Notes: generated by a model not told the origin, from the sequence alone. A stretch of DNA of 64,000 nt from Streptomyces sp. CA-210063 (GCF_024612015.1 NZ_CP102512.1:7192001-7256000), one strand, 5' to 3'; numbered from the stretch's first letter, positions 48,326 through 57,045 are shown. Numbers and translations are program-made.

Positions 48326-49288
48326 ATGCGCAAGCAAGCAGTCATCGGCGTACTCACCATGGCGGTGGCGATCGGGACGGTCGGCGCGGTCGGATCCGGG
48401 GCGCTGGGCGGATCGTCGGCGTCGACCGGGGTGTCGGAGAGCGACTCCTCCGGCACCGGCACCGGCACCGGTACCGGTATCGAGGCCAAGGGCGGCGGCC
48501 TGGGCGGCGGGGCGCAGGTTCCCAGCGGCCTGAAGGCCATCGGCCTCACCGCCGACCAGCGGCTCGTCGTCTTCCGCGTCGACAAGCCCGGCGCCGCGGT
48601 CCCGCTCGGCAAGGTCGGCGGCCTCAAGGGCGACACGAAGCTCGTCGGCATCGACTACCGCGTCCAGAACAACAAGCTGTACGGCGTCGGCGACCAGGGC
48701 GGCATCTACACGATCCGCGAGGTGGGCGCCAAGGCCACCAAGGTCTCCCAGCTCACGGTCGCCCTCCAGGGCAAGGCGTACGGCGTCGACTTCAACCCCG
48801 CCGCCAACCGCCTCCGCGTGATCAGCGACACCGGTCAGAACCTCCGCCACAACCTCGACGACCCCCAGGGCGCCCCGGCCGCCGGCACCACGGCCGTCGA
48901 CGGCACGCTCACCAACCCGCCGGTCCCGCCCGCCACGGCCGGTACCACCGCCCAGGGGGTGACCGGAGCGGCGTACACGAACAACGACCTCGACACCACC
49001 ACCGCGACCACCCTCTTCGACCTCGACACCGCCCAGGACCAGATCTCCGTCCAGTCCCCGGCCAACGCGGGCAACCTCGCCCCCACCGGCAAGCTCGGCG
49101 TCGACGCTCCGCTGAACTCCGGCTTCGACATCTACAGCTCGACGAGGAGCGGGGTGAACGCCGGGTACGCGGTGACGGGGAAGCGGGTGTTCAGCGTCAA
49201 CCTGCTGACGGGGAAGGCGAGTCCGACGGGGAGCTTCGGGAAGGGGAGGCAGGTGGTGGACTTGGCGATTCCGCTGCGACAGGGATGA
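48326..49288 (+). CDS. Exported DUF4394 protein
   Basis: 320 residues with an N-terminal signal peptide (MRKQAVIGVLTMAVAIGTVG), a low-complexity S/G/T linker (GTGTGTGTG), and a DUF4394 beta-propeller-like domain from about residue 65 (GLTADQRLVVFRVD, VGIDYRVQNNKLYGVGD, GVDFNPAANRLRVISDTGQN). Function unknown. Its stop codon lies in a 17-bp direct repeat. Divergent from the endonuclease-family gene. Confidence 0.9.
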   Translation: MRKQAVIGVLTMAVAIGTVGAVGSGALGGSSASTGVSESDSSGTGTGTGTGIEAKGGGLGGGAQVPSGLKAIGLTADQRLVVFRVDKPGAAVPLGKVGGLKGDTKLVGIDYRVQNNKLYGVGDQGGIYTIREVGAKATKVSQLTVALQGKAYGVDFNPAANRLRVISDTGQNLRHNLDDPQGAPAAGTTAVDGTLTNPPVPPATAGTTAQGVTGAAYTNNDLDTTTATTLFDLDTAQDQISVQSPANAGNLAPTGKLGVDAPLNSGFDIYSSTRSGVNAGYAVTGKRVFSVNLLTGKASPTGSFGKGRQVVDLAIPLRQG

Positions 49289-49310
49289 GAAGTGCTGCGA
49301 CAGGGATGAG
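49273..49310 (+). repeat. 17-bp direct repeat over the DUF4394 gene stop
   Basis: GCTGCGACAGGGATGAG at 49273-49289, including the TGA stop (49286-49288), is repeated exactly at 49294-49310; period 21 bp. Confidence 0.92.
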
Positions 49311-49347
49311 GTGTAGGGGGAGCGGCTGACGGATAGACAGTGCTGAC

Positions 49348-49389
49348 ACATGACAGCTGACAGATATTGAAATCTGTCAGCTGTCATGT
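49348..49389. promoter_or_regulatory. 18-bp perfect inverted repeat upstream of aldo/keto reductase
   Basis: Arms 49348-49365 and 49372-49389 are exactly complementary around ATTGAA. Each arm is made of repeated TGACA/CTGACAG motifs. It ends 13 nt before the reductase start and is more A/T-rich than its surroundings. It fits an operator covering the promoter, perhaps for the TetR protein encoded downstream. Confidence 0.75.
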
Positions 49390-49402
49390 CATCGTGGGAT
49401 GC

Positions 49403-50413
49403 ATGACGATGCGAACGCGCACTCTCGGAACCACCGGCCCCCAGGTCTCCGCCCTCGGCCTCGGCTGCATGGGCATGTCCGCGCTGTACGGCGACGCCGA
49501 CCGGGCGGAGTCCATCGCGACCATCCACGCGGCCCTCGAAGCCGGCGTCACTCTGCTCGACACGGGCGACTTCTACGGCATGGGCCACAACGAACTGCTG
49601 ATCGGCGAGGCCCTGCGCGCCGCTCCCGCCGCCCGCCGGGAGCAGGCGCTGACCAGCGTCAAGTTCGGGGCGCTGCGTGACCCGGACGGAGGCTGGGTGG
49701 GGTACGACGGCCGTCCGGCGGCGGTCAGGAACTTCGCCGCGTACTCCCTCCAGCGCCTCGGCACGGACCACATCGACGTCTACCGGATCGCGCGGGTCGA
49801 CCCCGACGTACCGATCGAGGAGACGGTCGGCGCGATCGCGGAACTGGTCGAGAAGGGGTACGTACGCCACATCGGCCTGAGCGAGGTCGGCGCGGAGACG
49901 ATCCGCCGCGCGGCCGCCACGGCCCCGATCGTGGACCTCCAGATCGAGTACTCCCTCATCTCGCGCGGCATCGAGGACGAGATCCTGCCGACGACGCGCG
50001 AACTGGGCATCGCCGTGACCGCGTACGGAGTCCTCTCCCGGGGCCTGATCTCGGGCCACTTCACCCGCGACCGCCAACTGGCTGCCAACGACTTCCGGGC
50101 CTTCTCGCCCCGCTTCCAGGGGGAGAACCTCCAGCGCAACCTGGACCTGGTCGAGGCGTTGCGGAAGATCGCCGAGCAGAAGGGGGTGTCGGTCGCGCAG
50201 ATCGCGATCGCGTGGGTCCTGTCGCGCGGAGAGGACATCGTCCCGCTGGTGGGTGCCCGCCGCAGGGACCGTCTGGCCGAGGCGCTGGGCGCGCTGGAGG
50301 TGACCCTGGACGCGACCGACCTGGCGGCGATCGAGGGCGCCGTACCGGCCGACGCGGCGGCGGGCGACCGTTACCCCGCGGCCCAGATGGCACACCTCGA
50401 CAGCGAGCGCTGA
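49403..50413 (+). CDS. Aldo/keto reductase
   Basis: 336-residue NADPH-dependent oxidoreductase with a TIM barrel. Seen: SALGLGCMGMSALYG, LLDTGDFYGMGHNE (Asp and Tyr of the catalytic tetrad), GLSEVGAETIRRA, and the cofactor segment VPLVGARRRDRLAEAL. Physiological substrate unknown. The ATG at 49403 follows a large palindrome; ATG 49409 is an alternative. The TetR gene starts 26 nt after its stop, so the two are probably co-transcribed. Confidence 0.92.
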   Translation: MTMRTRTLGTTGPQVSALGLGCMGMSALYGDADRAESIATIHAALEAGVTLLDTGDFYGMGHNELLIGEALRAAPAARREQALTSVKFGALRDPDGGWVGYDGRPAAVRNFAAYSLQRLGTDHIDVYRIARVDPDVPIEETVGAIAELVEKGYVRHIGLSEVGAETIRRAAATAPIVDLQIEYSLISRGIEDEILPTTRELGIAVTAYGVLSRGLISGHFTRDRQLAANDFRAFSPRFQGENLQRNLDLVEALRKIAEQKGVSVAQIAIAWVLSRGEDIVPLVGARRRDRLAEALGALEVTLDATDLAAIEGAVPADAAAGDRYPAAQMAHLDSER

Positions 50414-50439
50414 TCGTTCCGCCCGGTACGGTTCCCCTC

Positions 50440-51027
50440 ATGGCACCGACCTCCGAGACCCTGACCGCCGAGCGCATCCTCGAAGCGACCGAGGAGGTCC
50501 TGCGCCGCCACGGCCCCGCCAAGGCCACCGTGGTCGACGTGGCCCGCGCACTCGGCGTCAGCCACGGGAGCGTCTACCGCCACTTCCGCACCAAGGCGGC
50601 GCTGCGCGAGGCGGTGACCAAGCGCTGGCTGGACCGTACGACGGCGACCCTGACCGCCATCGCCGCCGAGGACCGCGACCCGGAGGCCCGGCTGCGCGAC
50701 TGGCTGGCCGCCCTCTTCACCGCCAAGCGTCGCAAGGCCGGCGGCGACCCGGAGCTGTTCGCCACCTACCAGGTCCTGACGGAGGAGAACGGCGAGGCCG
50801 TCGGCGCCCATATCGCCGACCTGACCGGCCAAGTGACCCGGATCATCCAGTCCGGCATCGACTCCGGCACCTTCACCCCCACCGACCCCACCGCCACAGC
50901 CCGAGCCATCTTCCACGCCACCGCCCGCTTCCACGACCCCTCCTACGCCCCCGTCTGGCAACAGCCGGACGTCGAGGAGCAGTTCGAGGCGGTCGTGGAG
51001 CTGGTGGTGCGGGGGCTGCGGAGGTGA
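50440..51027 (+). CDS. TetR-family repressor
   Basis: 195 residues. N-terminal helix-turn-helix (ERILEATEEVLRRHG, then VVDVARALGVSHGSVYRHFRTKAAL split), followed by a helical ligand-binding region. Likely represses the preceding reductase and itself through the 18-bp palindrome at 49348-49389; this is inferred from position. Confidence 0.92.
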   Translation: MAPTSETLTAERILEATEEVLRRHGPAKATVVDVARALGVSHGSVYRHFRTKAALREAVTKRWLDRTTATLTAIAAEDRDPEARLRDWLAALFTAKRRKAGGDPELFATYQVLTEENGEAVGAHIADLTGQVTRIIQSGIDSGTFTPTDPTATARAIFHATARFHDPSYAPVWQQPDVEEQFEAVVELVVRGLRR

Positions 51028-51033
51028 GCGGGG

Positions 51034-51083
51034 CGCCTACGCCCACCGGCGAACGCCTACGCCCACCGGCCCACGCCTAGGCC
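51034..51083 (-). repeat. 20-bp tandem repeat over the VOC gene stop codon
   Basis: CGCCTACGCCCACCGGCGAA (51034-51053), CGCCTACGCCCACCGGCCCA (51054-51073), and a partial unit CGCCTAGGCC (51074-51083) containing the VOC gene stop (51077-51079). The copies lie downstream of that gene, between convergent genes. Confidence 0.9.
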
Positions 51084-51541
51084 ACGCAGAACTCGTTCCC
51101 CTCCGGATCCCGCATCAGCCACCAGTGCCCCGCCGGGCCCTTGTCGAACTCCTCGACGCGGGTGGCGCCCAGGGTTTCCAGGCGGGTGGCCAGGGCGTCC
51201 CGGCCGCCCGGTTCGGCGTGGATGTCGATGTGGAGGCGGTTTTTGACCGTCTTGGCTTCGGGGACGTCCTGGAAGAGGAGGCGGCGGCCCTTGCCGATGC
51301 CGGTGAAGGGGTCGTAGGGGTCGTCGGGGTGGCGGACGGCGGCGTAGCCGCGGAAGACGTGGTGGCCGTTGTGCTCGGTGACGGCGGCCTCGGGGAGGTC
51401 GCCCGTGGCGAGGAGGTGGGTGATCAGGGTGCTCGGATTCTCCACCTCATAGCCCAGCGCGGCGGCCCAGAAGTCGGCCAGGGGCTGGGCGTCCCGGGTG
51501 TCGATGACCAGTTTCCAGTTCAGCGCGGTGGCAGGAGTCAT
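51077..51541 (-). CDS. VOC-family (glyoxalase-like) protein
   Basis: 154 residues. One VOC unit with LKLVIDTRDAQPLADFWAAA-like opening (here WKLVIDTRDAQPLADFW), LHIDIHAEPG, and the closing WWLMRDPEGNEFCV. Metal-binding enzymes or drug-binding proteins share this fold; its activity is unknown. Its ATG is the outer end of a perfect palindrome shared with the divergent CGNR gene, and it has no ribosome site, so its mRNA is probably leaderless. Confidence 0.9.
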   Translation of the reverse strand: MTPATALNWKLVIDTRDAQPLADFWAAALGYEVENPSTLITHLLATGDLPEAAVTEHNGHHVFRGYAAVRHPDDPYDPFTGIGKGRRLLFQDVPEAKTVKNRLHIDIHAEPGGRDALATRLETLGATRVEEFDKGPAGHWWLMRDPEGNEFCVA

Positions 51542-51565
51542 GTAACCGGTTATATTGGTTACATG
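51539..51565. promoter_or_regulatory. Palindrome formed by two divergent start codons
   Basis: CATGTAACC (51539-51547) and GGTTACATG (51557-51565) are perfect inverted arms around GGTTATATT. The outer CAT and ATG are the start codons of the VOC and CGNR genes. The core offers TATATT (51551-51556) 6 nt before the plus-strand ATG and TATAAC (reverse of 51549-51554) 7 nt before the minus-strand ATG, both good -10 positions for leaderless transcripts. Confidence 0.75.
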
Positions 51566-52327
51566 GCTTCTTCGTCCAGGGCATCGGCTCCGAAGGGGGT
51601 CTCGGGAGTGTCGGGCATCGTGCTGCGGTCCTACTCCGGGAACGTCTACCGGTTCGATCCGGGCACCCTCTGCCTGGAGCTGCTCGTCACCGGCGGCCCC
51701 GGCGCCCTGACCCGCTACGAGGTGCTGCACACCCCCGATGACCTGGTCCGATGGGCCGATCAGTCCCGGCTGACCCCCACGCCCCCCGCGCTCCACATCA
51801 CGGCGGACGACGTGGCGTACGCCCGGCGGCTGCGCGACGCGCTGACCCGTACGGCTCTCTCGCGCGTCGTCGGCGGCGGGCTCCCCGAGCTGGGCATAGC
51901 CACGGCGGACACCGCCGACCTCGACGTCATCAACGAAGCCGCCGCCCGGCCGCCGCTCGCCCCCGCCATCGGCGCGGACGGCACCCGGGGCTGGGCCGCC
52001 GGCCCGGCGACCGGGGCGCAGCTCGCCTCCACCGTCGCCCGCGACGCCGTCGACCTCCTCACCGGGCCGTACGCGGAACGGATCCGCATGTGCGCCGGGG
52101 AGCGCTGCTATCTCCTCTACGTCGACACCTCCCGGCCCGGCCGCCGCCGCTGGTGCTCGATGGAGCACTGCGGCAACCGCAGCAAGGTCCGCGCCCATCG
52201 TGTGCGCCGCACAGGAGCAGTGGGCCCGGTCGGGCAGGAGCAGCCGGTCACCGAGGAACAACAGCCGGAGGAGGAACAACAGCCGGAGGAGGAACGACAG
52301 CCGACGCCGGTCGAGAAGAAGGGGTGA
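51563..52327 (+). CDS. CGNR zinc-finger regulator (ABATE domain)
   Basis: 254 residues. N-terminal ABATE-type domain (LELLVTGGPGALTRYEVLHT, then helices to about residue 175) and a C-terminal CGNR zinc finger: C-x4-C (CAGERC) then RRRWCSMEHCGNRSKVRAHR. The family is predicted to regulate transcription. The tail after residue 220 is a repeat of E and Q (EEQQPEEEQQPEEERQ) encoded by 18-bp tandem repeats. Probably leaderless, and a good candidate to bind the palindrome at its own start. The SRPBCC gene follows closely. Confidence 0.88.
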   Translation: MASSSRASAPKGVSGVSGIVLRSYSGNVYRFDPGTLCLELLVTGGPGALTRYEVLHTPDDLVRWADQSRLTPTPPALHITADDVAYARRLRDALTRTALSRVVGGGLPELGIATADTADLDVINEAAARPPLAPAIGADGTRGWAAGPATGAQLASTVARDAVDLLTGPYAERIRMCAGERCYLLYVDTSRPGRRRWCSMEHCGNRSKVRAHRVRRTGAVGPVGQEQPVTEEQQPEEEQQPEEERQPTPVEKKG

Positions 52328-52332
52328 TCCTC

Positions 52333-52737
52333 ATGTCCACTCGATCCACCGGACTCACCAAGGACGCCGGATGGGAAGTCGGCGTCTCCCGCACCCTGCC
52401 CCACTCACCCGCCGCCGTATGGGAGTTCATCAGCGGGTCGCGCGGAGTCGCGCTGTGGCTCGGGGCCGGGGCGCGGTTCGCCCCCGAGCCCGGTGCCCCG
52501 TACGAAACCGACGCGGGCGTCACCGGCGAGGTGCGCGGTTACCGTCCCGGTGACCGGATGCGTGTCACCTACGGCGACACGACCCTCCAGGTCGCCGTCT
52601 CGGCGGCCGGCGGCGGCCGGTCCGTGCTCGTCTTCCATCAGGAACGCATGGCGAGCCCCGAGGAGCGTGAACGTCAACGGGCGCACTGGCAGCGGGTGAT
52701 GGACCAGGTCGCCGACGCGCTCGACGACCTGGCCTGA
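52333..52737 (+). CDS. SRPBCC/AHSA1-type protein
   Basis: 134 residues of the START-like fold, related to activator-of-Hsp90-ATPase homologues. Seen: VSRTLPHSPAAVWEFISG at the start, LWLGAGARF, GEVRGYRPGDRMRVTY, and a C-terminal helix HWQRVMDQVADAL. It may bind a hydrophobic ligand. ATG at 52333 with GAAGGGG 8 nt upstream; an in-frame GTG at 52324 overlaps the CGNR stop. Co-transcribed with the CGNR gene. Confidence 0.88.
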   Translation: MSTRSTGLTKDAGWEVGVSRTLPHSPAAVWEFISGSRGVALWLGAGARFAPEPGAPYETDAGVTGEVRGYRPGDRMRVTYGDTTLQVAVSAAGGGRSVLVFHQERMASPEERERQRAHWQRVMDQVADALDDLA

Positions 52738-52773
52738 CGAGTGGCCGGACAACCGCCTTGGCCGGAGGCCGGG

Positions 52774-52980
52774 TTACGAGTCCGTCGGGTCCACCGTCGC
52801 CTGGTGGGCCTCGGCCAGGTGCTCCTCGGCCTTCAGCCACGGCAGGAACTGCGCGCCCTTGCGCCAGCCGCAGGTGTCGCACCGGATCGTGCGCTGTACT
52901 CCCGAGCGCTGGACCCGCACGGTGTGCTCCCGCCCGTGCTGGTCCCAGCGGCTCACCTTGCTCGTGTTGATCTCCAGCAT
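52774..52980 (-). CDS. Small putative zinc-finger protein
   Basis: 68 residues: MLEINTSKVSRWDQHGREH, a VRVQRSGVQRTI strand pair, then CDTCGW and AEEHLAEAH. The cysteines and histidines give a C-x2-C...H-x4-H pattern like a small C2H2 zinc finger. Function unknown. Convergent with the SRPBCC gene. Confidence 0.7.
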   Translation of the reverse strand: MLEINTSKVSRWDQHGREHTVRVQRSGVQRTIRCDTCGWRKGAQFLPWLKAEEHLAEAHQATVDPTDS

Positions 52981-53090
52981 GAGGTCCCCAGTCGAGGCTT
53001 CGCGGTTCCCTGTCGGTGAGGAGTCTGCGGCAAGACCGACATCAATGGGAGAGATTCAACGATGAGTTCTCCCACGCGCCGTGCCAGGAG

Positions 53091-54542
53091 TCATCCCACC
53101 ACACGCGGCAACCGCAGACTCAGCCCCACCGTCAGCCCCACCCCGGCCAGTTGCACCAGCAGGGTCGTCACCAGCGCGTCCCGCATCCCCATCCCCGGTG
53201 CCAGCCCCAGGAACAGCGACCCCAGCGTCGCCACCCCCAAGGCCAGCGCCGACTGCTGGGTGGTGATCATCACGCCGCTGCCGACCCCGGCCCGCGCGGC
53301 CGGGACCTCGGAGAGGACGATGCGGAAGACGATGGGGAGTTGCAGGGCCTGGCCGCCGCCCGCGACCGCCGCGCCCGTGAGCAGCAGCGGCCAGTCCGGC
53401 TCGGGCCAGGCCCGCCATACGGCGAGGGCGATGAGGGCGATGCCCACGCCCTGGACCACACCGCCGACGGTCACGACACGCGTGCCGTACCGCGCGACCA
53501 GGCGCGGCCCCGCCAGCGAGACGACGAAGAACACGGCCGCCATGGGGGAGAGGGCGAGCCCCGCCGCCGTCGGCCCGAGCCGTGCGCCCTCCTGGAGCGC
53601 CACCGCGATGACGAACATGAACCCGCTGAACCCGATCGAGAACGGCAGGATCATCACCAACCCGCGCCGCAGCGAGGTCAGGCCGAACAGGCTCGGCGGC
53701 ACCAGCGGCGTACGCCCGAGACGGTCGGCGCGGCGCTCGACGAGGTAGAAGGCGGTCGCGGCGAACGGGAACGCGGCCAGCGCCAGCCAGGTCCACAGGG
53801 GCCAGCCCGCCGCCCGGCCCTCGGTGAGCGGGACCAGGAGGGTGAGGAGGGAGACCGCCAGCAGGACCGTGCCGGCGCCGTCCACCGGTTCCGGGCGGGC
53901 GGAGCGCGTCTCGGGCACGGAGCGGGCGGTGAGGACGAGCCCGAGGACGACCACCGGGACGTTGACGAGGAACACCGAACGCCAGCCCGTGCCCGCGATG
54001 TCGGCGGAGACCAGCACCCCGCCGAGGATCTGCCCGGCGACCATGGAGAGTCCGGCCGTGGCGCCGTACAGGCTCATCGCGCGGGCCCGGCGGGCGCCGG
54101 CCGTCGCCGACTGGATGGTGGCGAGCACCTGCGGGAGCATCGCGGCGGACGCCGCGCCCTGGGCGACCCGCGCCACGACGAGCGTCCAGGCGTCCGGCGC
54201 GAGGCCGCACGCCAGGGAGGTCACGCCGAACGCGGCCATGCCCCACAGGAACAGCCGCCGTCGGCCGAACAGATCGCCCAGGCGGCCGCCGAGGACGAGG
54301 AGCACGGCGTACGAGACGCCGTACCCGGCGACGACCAGCTCCAGCACGGCCTCGCCCGCGGCGAGGTCGCGGCCGATCGTCGGCAGGGCGACGTTGACGA
54401 TGAAGAAGTCGATGAGCGGGAGCGCCGCGCCGAGCAGGACCGTGAAGAGCCCGAGGTCGCCCAGGGCGGACGGGGAGGCGGGGGAGGCGGAGGAGCGGTC
54501 GGGGGACGGGGACTGGGTCGGTGTCGTGAGGCTTTCGGTCAC
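53091..54542 (-). CDS. MFS drug-type exporter (14-helix)
   Basis: 483 residues of the EmrB/QacA branch. Seen: LIDFFIVNVALPTIGRDL at helix 1, motif A GGRLGDLFGRRR, GQILGGVLVSAD (motif C-like), and about 14 hydrophobic segments in all. Proton-driven efflux of drugs or metabolites is likely. GTG start (54540-54542), no clear ribosome site. Divergent from an HTH regulator with repeated GGTACC motifs between them, so local control is probable. Confidence 0.92.
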   Translation of the reverse strand: MTESLTTPTQSPSPDRSSASPASPSALGDLGLFTVLLGAALPLIDFFIVNVALPTIGRDLAAGEAVLELVVAGYGVSYAVLLVLGGRLGDLFGRRRLFLWGMAAFGVTSLACGLAPDAWTLVVARVAQGAASAAMLPQVLATIQSATAGARRARAMSLYGATAGLSMVAGQILGGVLVSADIAGTGWRSVFLVNVPVVVLGLVLTARSVPETRSARPEPVDGAGTVLLAVSLLTLLVPLTEGRAAGWPLWTWLALAAFPFAATAFYLVERRADRLGRTPLVPPSLFGLTSLRRGLVMILPFSIGFSGFMFVIAVALQEGARLGPTAAGLALSPMAAVFFVVSLAGPRLVARYGTRVVTVGGVVQGVGIALIALAVWRAWPEPDWPLLLTGAAVAGGGQALQLPIVFRIVLSEVPAARAGVGSGVMITTQQSALALGVATLGSLFLGLAPGMGMRDALVTTLLVQLAGVGLTVGLSLRLPRVVG

Positions 54543-54569
54543 ATCAGGCAGGTTCGCGCGCCGCTCAGA

Positions 54570-54611
54570 CTGGTACCAGAGTCTCTCTATCCTGGTACAA
54601 GCGGTACCTGG
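54570..54611. promoter_or_regulatory. Repeated GGTAC motifs between MFS and HTH genes
   Basis: CTGGTACCAG (54570-54579, perfect palindrome), CTGGTACAAG (54592-54601) and CGGTACCTGG (54602-54611). Three similar boxes in a 101-bp divergent gap suggest an operator for the adjacent HTH protein. Confidence 0.55.
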
Positions 54612-54643
54612 CAACAGGATCCGCGCGGCGGCACCCTGGAGGC

Positions 54644-55561
54644 ATGACGACCATGGCCGAACCGGAGACCCAGGCACAGCCCGAGGCCGGGATCGGTGAA
54701 CGCGCGCCCACAGCCCCCGAGTCGGTGATCCGCCGGAAGGAGCTCGCCGCCTTCCTCCGCCACCGCCGCGAGCACATCACACCCGAGCAGGTCGGACTGC
54801 CCAGGGGCCGCCGTCGGCGTACACCGGGCCTGCGCCGCGAGGAGGTCGCGCAGCTCTCGGCGGTGGGCGTCACCTGGTACACATGGCTGGAGCAGGCCCG
54901 CGACATCCATGTCTCCGGCCAGGTCCTCGACGCCCTGGCCCGCGCCCTGCTCCTGGACCCCAGCGAGCGCGCCCATCTCTTCAACCTGGCCGGGGCCGCC
55001 GACCCGGCGCCCGGGTCGAGGTGCCACGCGATCAGCGACGCCCAGTACGCCCTGCTGGAGCAGCTGGAGCCGATCCCCGCCTCCATCCAGAACAGCCGCT
55101 ACGACATCCTGGCCCACAACCGCACATTCGGCCTGCTCTTCTGCGACCTCTCCGAGGTACCGCCGGAGGACATGAACTGCATGATCCTGGCCTACACGAA
55201 CGAGCAATGGCGCTCCTCCATGGTCCAGTTGGAGGAGACCACCCGCTTCCTCGCCGCCAAGCTGCGCGCCGCGATGGCCGACCACCTCGCCGACCCCGCC
55301 TGGAAGACGCTGCTGAAGCGGCTGCGGTCCGAGTCCGCCGAGTTCCGTGCCGCCTGGGAGCGGCACGAGGTCGTCGAGACCTTCAACAAGCGCAAGCAGT
55401 ACCGCAACGCCCACGTCGGTCTCCTCGACGTCGACCACACCGACCTGTGGCTCGGCCCCCGCCCCGGCCCCCGCATGGTGACGTACGTACCGGCCGACGA
55501 GGAGACCCGGAGGAGGCTGGAGAAGCTGCACGTGATGGCGTTGGAGCGGGCTGCCGGGTGA
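54644..55561 (+). CDS. HTH regulator with MmyB-like ligand-binding domain
   Basis: 305 residues. N-terminal XRE-type helix-turn-helix (ELAAFLRHRREHITPEQVGL, then RRRRTPGLRREEVAQLSAVG), typical of the MmyB family that keeps RxxPGLRREEVA, and a C-terminal MmyB ligand domain (IQNSRYDILAHNRTFGLLF, DHTDLWLGPRPGPRMVTYVP) related to PAS folds that bind fatty acids. Probably controls the divergent exporter. Confidence 0.92.
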   Translation: MTTMAEPETQAQPEAGIGERAPTAPESVIRRKELAAFLRHRREHITPEQVGLPRGRRRRTPGLRREEVAQLSAVGVTWYTWLEQARDIHVSGQVLDALARALLLDPSERAHLFNLAGAADPAPGSRCHAISDAQYALLEQLEPIPASIQNSRYDILAHNRTFGLLFCDLSEVPPEDMNCMILAYTNEQWRSSMVQLEETTRFLAAKLRAAMADHLADPAWKTLLKRLRSESAEFRAAWERHEVVETFNKRKQYRNAHVGLLDVDHTDLWLGPRPGPRMVTYVPADEETRRRLEKLHVMALERAAG

Positions 55562-55578
55562 GCACCGGGCTCTGGTGC

Positions 55579-57045
55579 TCAGGCATCGGCCCTACGGCCG
55601 ACCCCCGCCGCGTCCCGCACCTCCGCCGACTCCAGCCGTTTCGCCGTGCGGTCGGCGGTCGCGCGGGCCCACGCCCCCGTCGTCAGCGCGCCCAGCACCA
55701 GTACGGCGAGTCCGCACGCCGCGACGATCCACCACGCGGGCCGGGCCGCCGCCACGAACGCGCTCGCGTACGACGACGAGCCGATCCCGGCCGCCAGCAC
55801 CGCCCCGATCACCGCGACCCCCAGCGTCTGCCCGATCTGGCGGCTGGTGGAGGCGACGGCGGCCGCGACACCGGCCTGGGTGCGGGGCATGCCGGAGACG
55901 GCCGTGTTGGTGATGGGCGCGTTGACGAAGCCGAAGCCGAGGCCGAACAGGACATAGCCGATGACGAGGGTGACGTTCTCCGTCTCGGCCTCGAACGCGG
56001 CGAAGAGGACCCCGCTCGCGGTCATCGCCACCCCGGCGACGAGCAGCGGCAGGCGCGGCCCCCGGCTGCCGACCAGCCGTCCGGAGACCGGCGCGCAGAC
56101 GAAGCACAGGAGGGCCATCGGAAGCATCCACAGGCCGGCGTGGAGGGCGTCGAGGCCGCGTACGTTCTGCAGATACAGCGTGGACAGGAACAGGAAGCCG
56201 GCGAGCGCCGCGAACGCGCTGACCGCTATCACCGTCGCCCCGCTGAAGGGTGCCGAGCGGAAGAAGCGCAGGTCGATGAGGGGTTCGTCGCGGCGGGGCT
56301 CGTACCACAGGAGGCCGAGGAGCGAGGCGAGGGCGACGCCGCCGAAGGCGAGGGTCTCGGCGACGGGCGCGGTCGGCGCCTCGATGATCGCGTATGTGAG
56401 GGAGCCGAGCAGCGCGATGACGAGGAGCTGTCCGACGGGGTCGGGGCGGCGGGCCTTCGGGGCGCGGGACTCGGGGACGTAGCGCCAGGTCAGCAGCAGG
56501 GCGGCCAGGCCGACCGGAAGATTGAGCCAGAAGATCGAGCGCCAGCCGACCGACTCCACGAGGACCCCGCCGATGATCGGTCCGGCGGCGAGGGAGATGC
56601 CCACCACCGCGCCCCACGCGCCGATCGCCCGGGCCCGTTCGCGCGGATCCGTGAACGTGTTGGTGATGATCGACATCGCGACCGGGTTGAGCATCGAGCC
56701 GCCGACCGCCTGCACCATGCGGAAGGCGACCAGCGATTCGAGGTTCGGGGCGAGGGAGCACAGCAGCGAGCCGAGCGTGAAGACGACCAGGCCCGCCATG
56801 AAGACCCGTCTGCGGCCGATCCGGTCCGCGGTGGAGCCGGCCAGCATCAGCAGGGCCGCGAGGACCAGGGTGTAGGCGTCGATGGTCCACTGCAGGCCCG
56901 CGAGGCTCGCGTCCAGGTCGCGCTGCATCGAGGGCAGGGCGACGTTCAGGACGGTGTTGTCGAGGCTCACGATCAGGAGGCTGCTGCAGCAGATCGCGAG
57001 GACCAGCAGGCGGTGGCGGCGGCTGAGCTCGGGCATGCGCTCCAT
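55579..57045 (-). CDS. MFS drug-type exporter (14-helix)
   Basis: 488 residues of the EmrB/QacA branch. Seen: LIVSLDNTVLNVALPSMQRD (helix 1, with the Asp typical of this group), WTIDAYTLVLAAL, motif A GSTADRIGRRR, GPIIGGVLVESVGWR (motif C), and about 14 helices. ATG at 57043-57045. Convergent with the HTH regulator and divergent from dus. Substrate unknown. Confidence 0.93.
   Translation of the reverse strand: MERMPELSRRHRLLVLAICCSSLLIVSLDNTVLNVALPSMQRDLDASLAGLQWTIDAYTLVLAALLMLAGSTADRIGRRRVFMAGLVVFTLGSLLCSLAPNLESLVAFRMVQAVGGSMLNPVAMSIITNTFTDPRERARAIGAWGAVVGISLAAGPIIGGVLVESVGWRSIFWLNLPVGLAALLLTWRYVPESRAPKARRPDPVGQLLVIALLGSLTYAIIEAPTAPVAETLAFGGVALASLLGLLWYEPRRDEPLIDLRFFRSAPFSGATVIAVSAFAALAGFLFLSTLYLQNVRGLDALHAGLWMLPMALLCFVCAPVSGRLVGSRGPRLPLLVAGVAMTASGVLFAAFEAETENVTLVIGYVLFGLGFGFVNAPITNTAVSGMPRTQAGVAAAVASTSRQIGQTLGVAVIGAVLAAGIGSSSYASAFVAAARPAWWIVAACGLAVLVLGALTTGAWARATADRTAKRLESAEVRDAAGVGRRADA

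Noticed and set aside
48122..50395. Upstream extension of the endonuclease-family frame to over 1100 residues
   Set aside because: The extension runs antisense through the DUF4394 and reductase genes and has no family features. The ATG with AGGAGG at 48121 gives the correct length.
53062..53748. Plus-strand frame with a fair ribosome site (GGGAGAG, 8 nt, ATG)
   Set aside because: Almost entirely antisense to the MFS exporter, with an Arg/Ser/Thr/Pro-rich product lacking any fold signature. The ribosome site match is likely chance.
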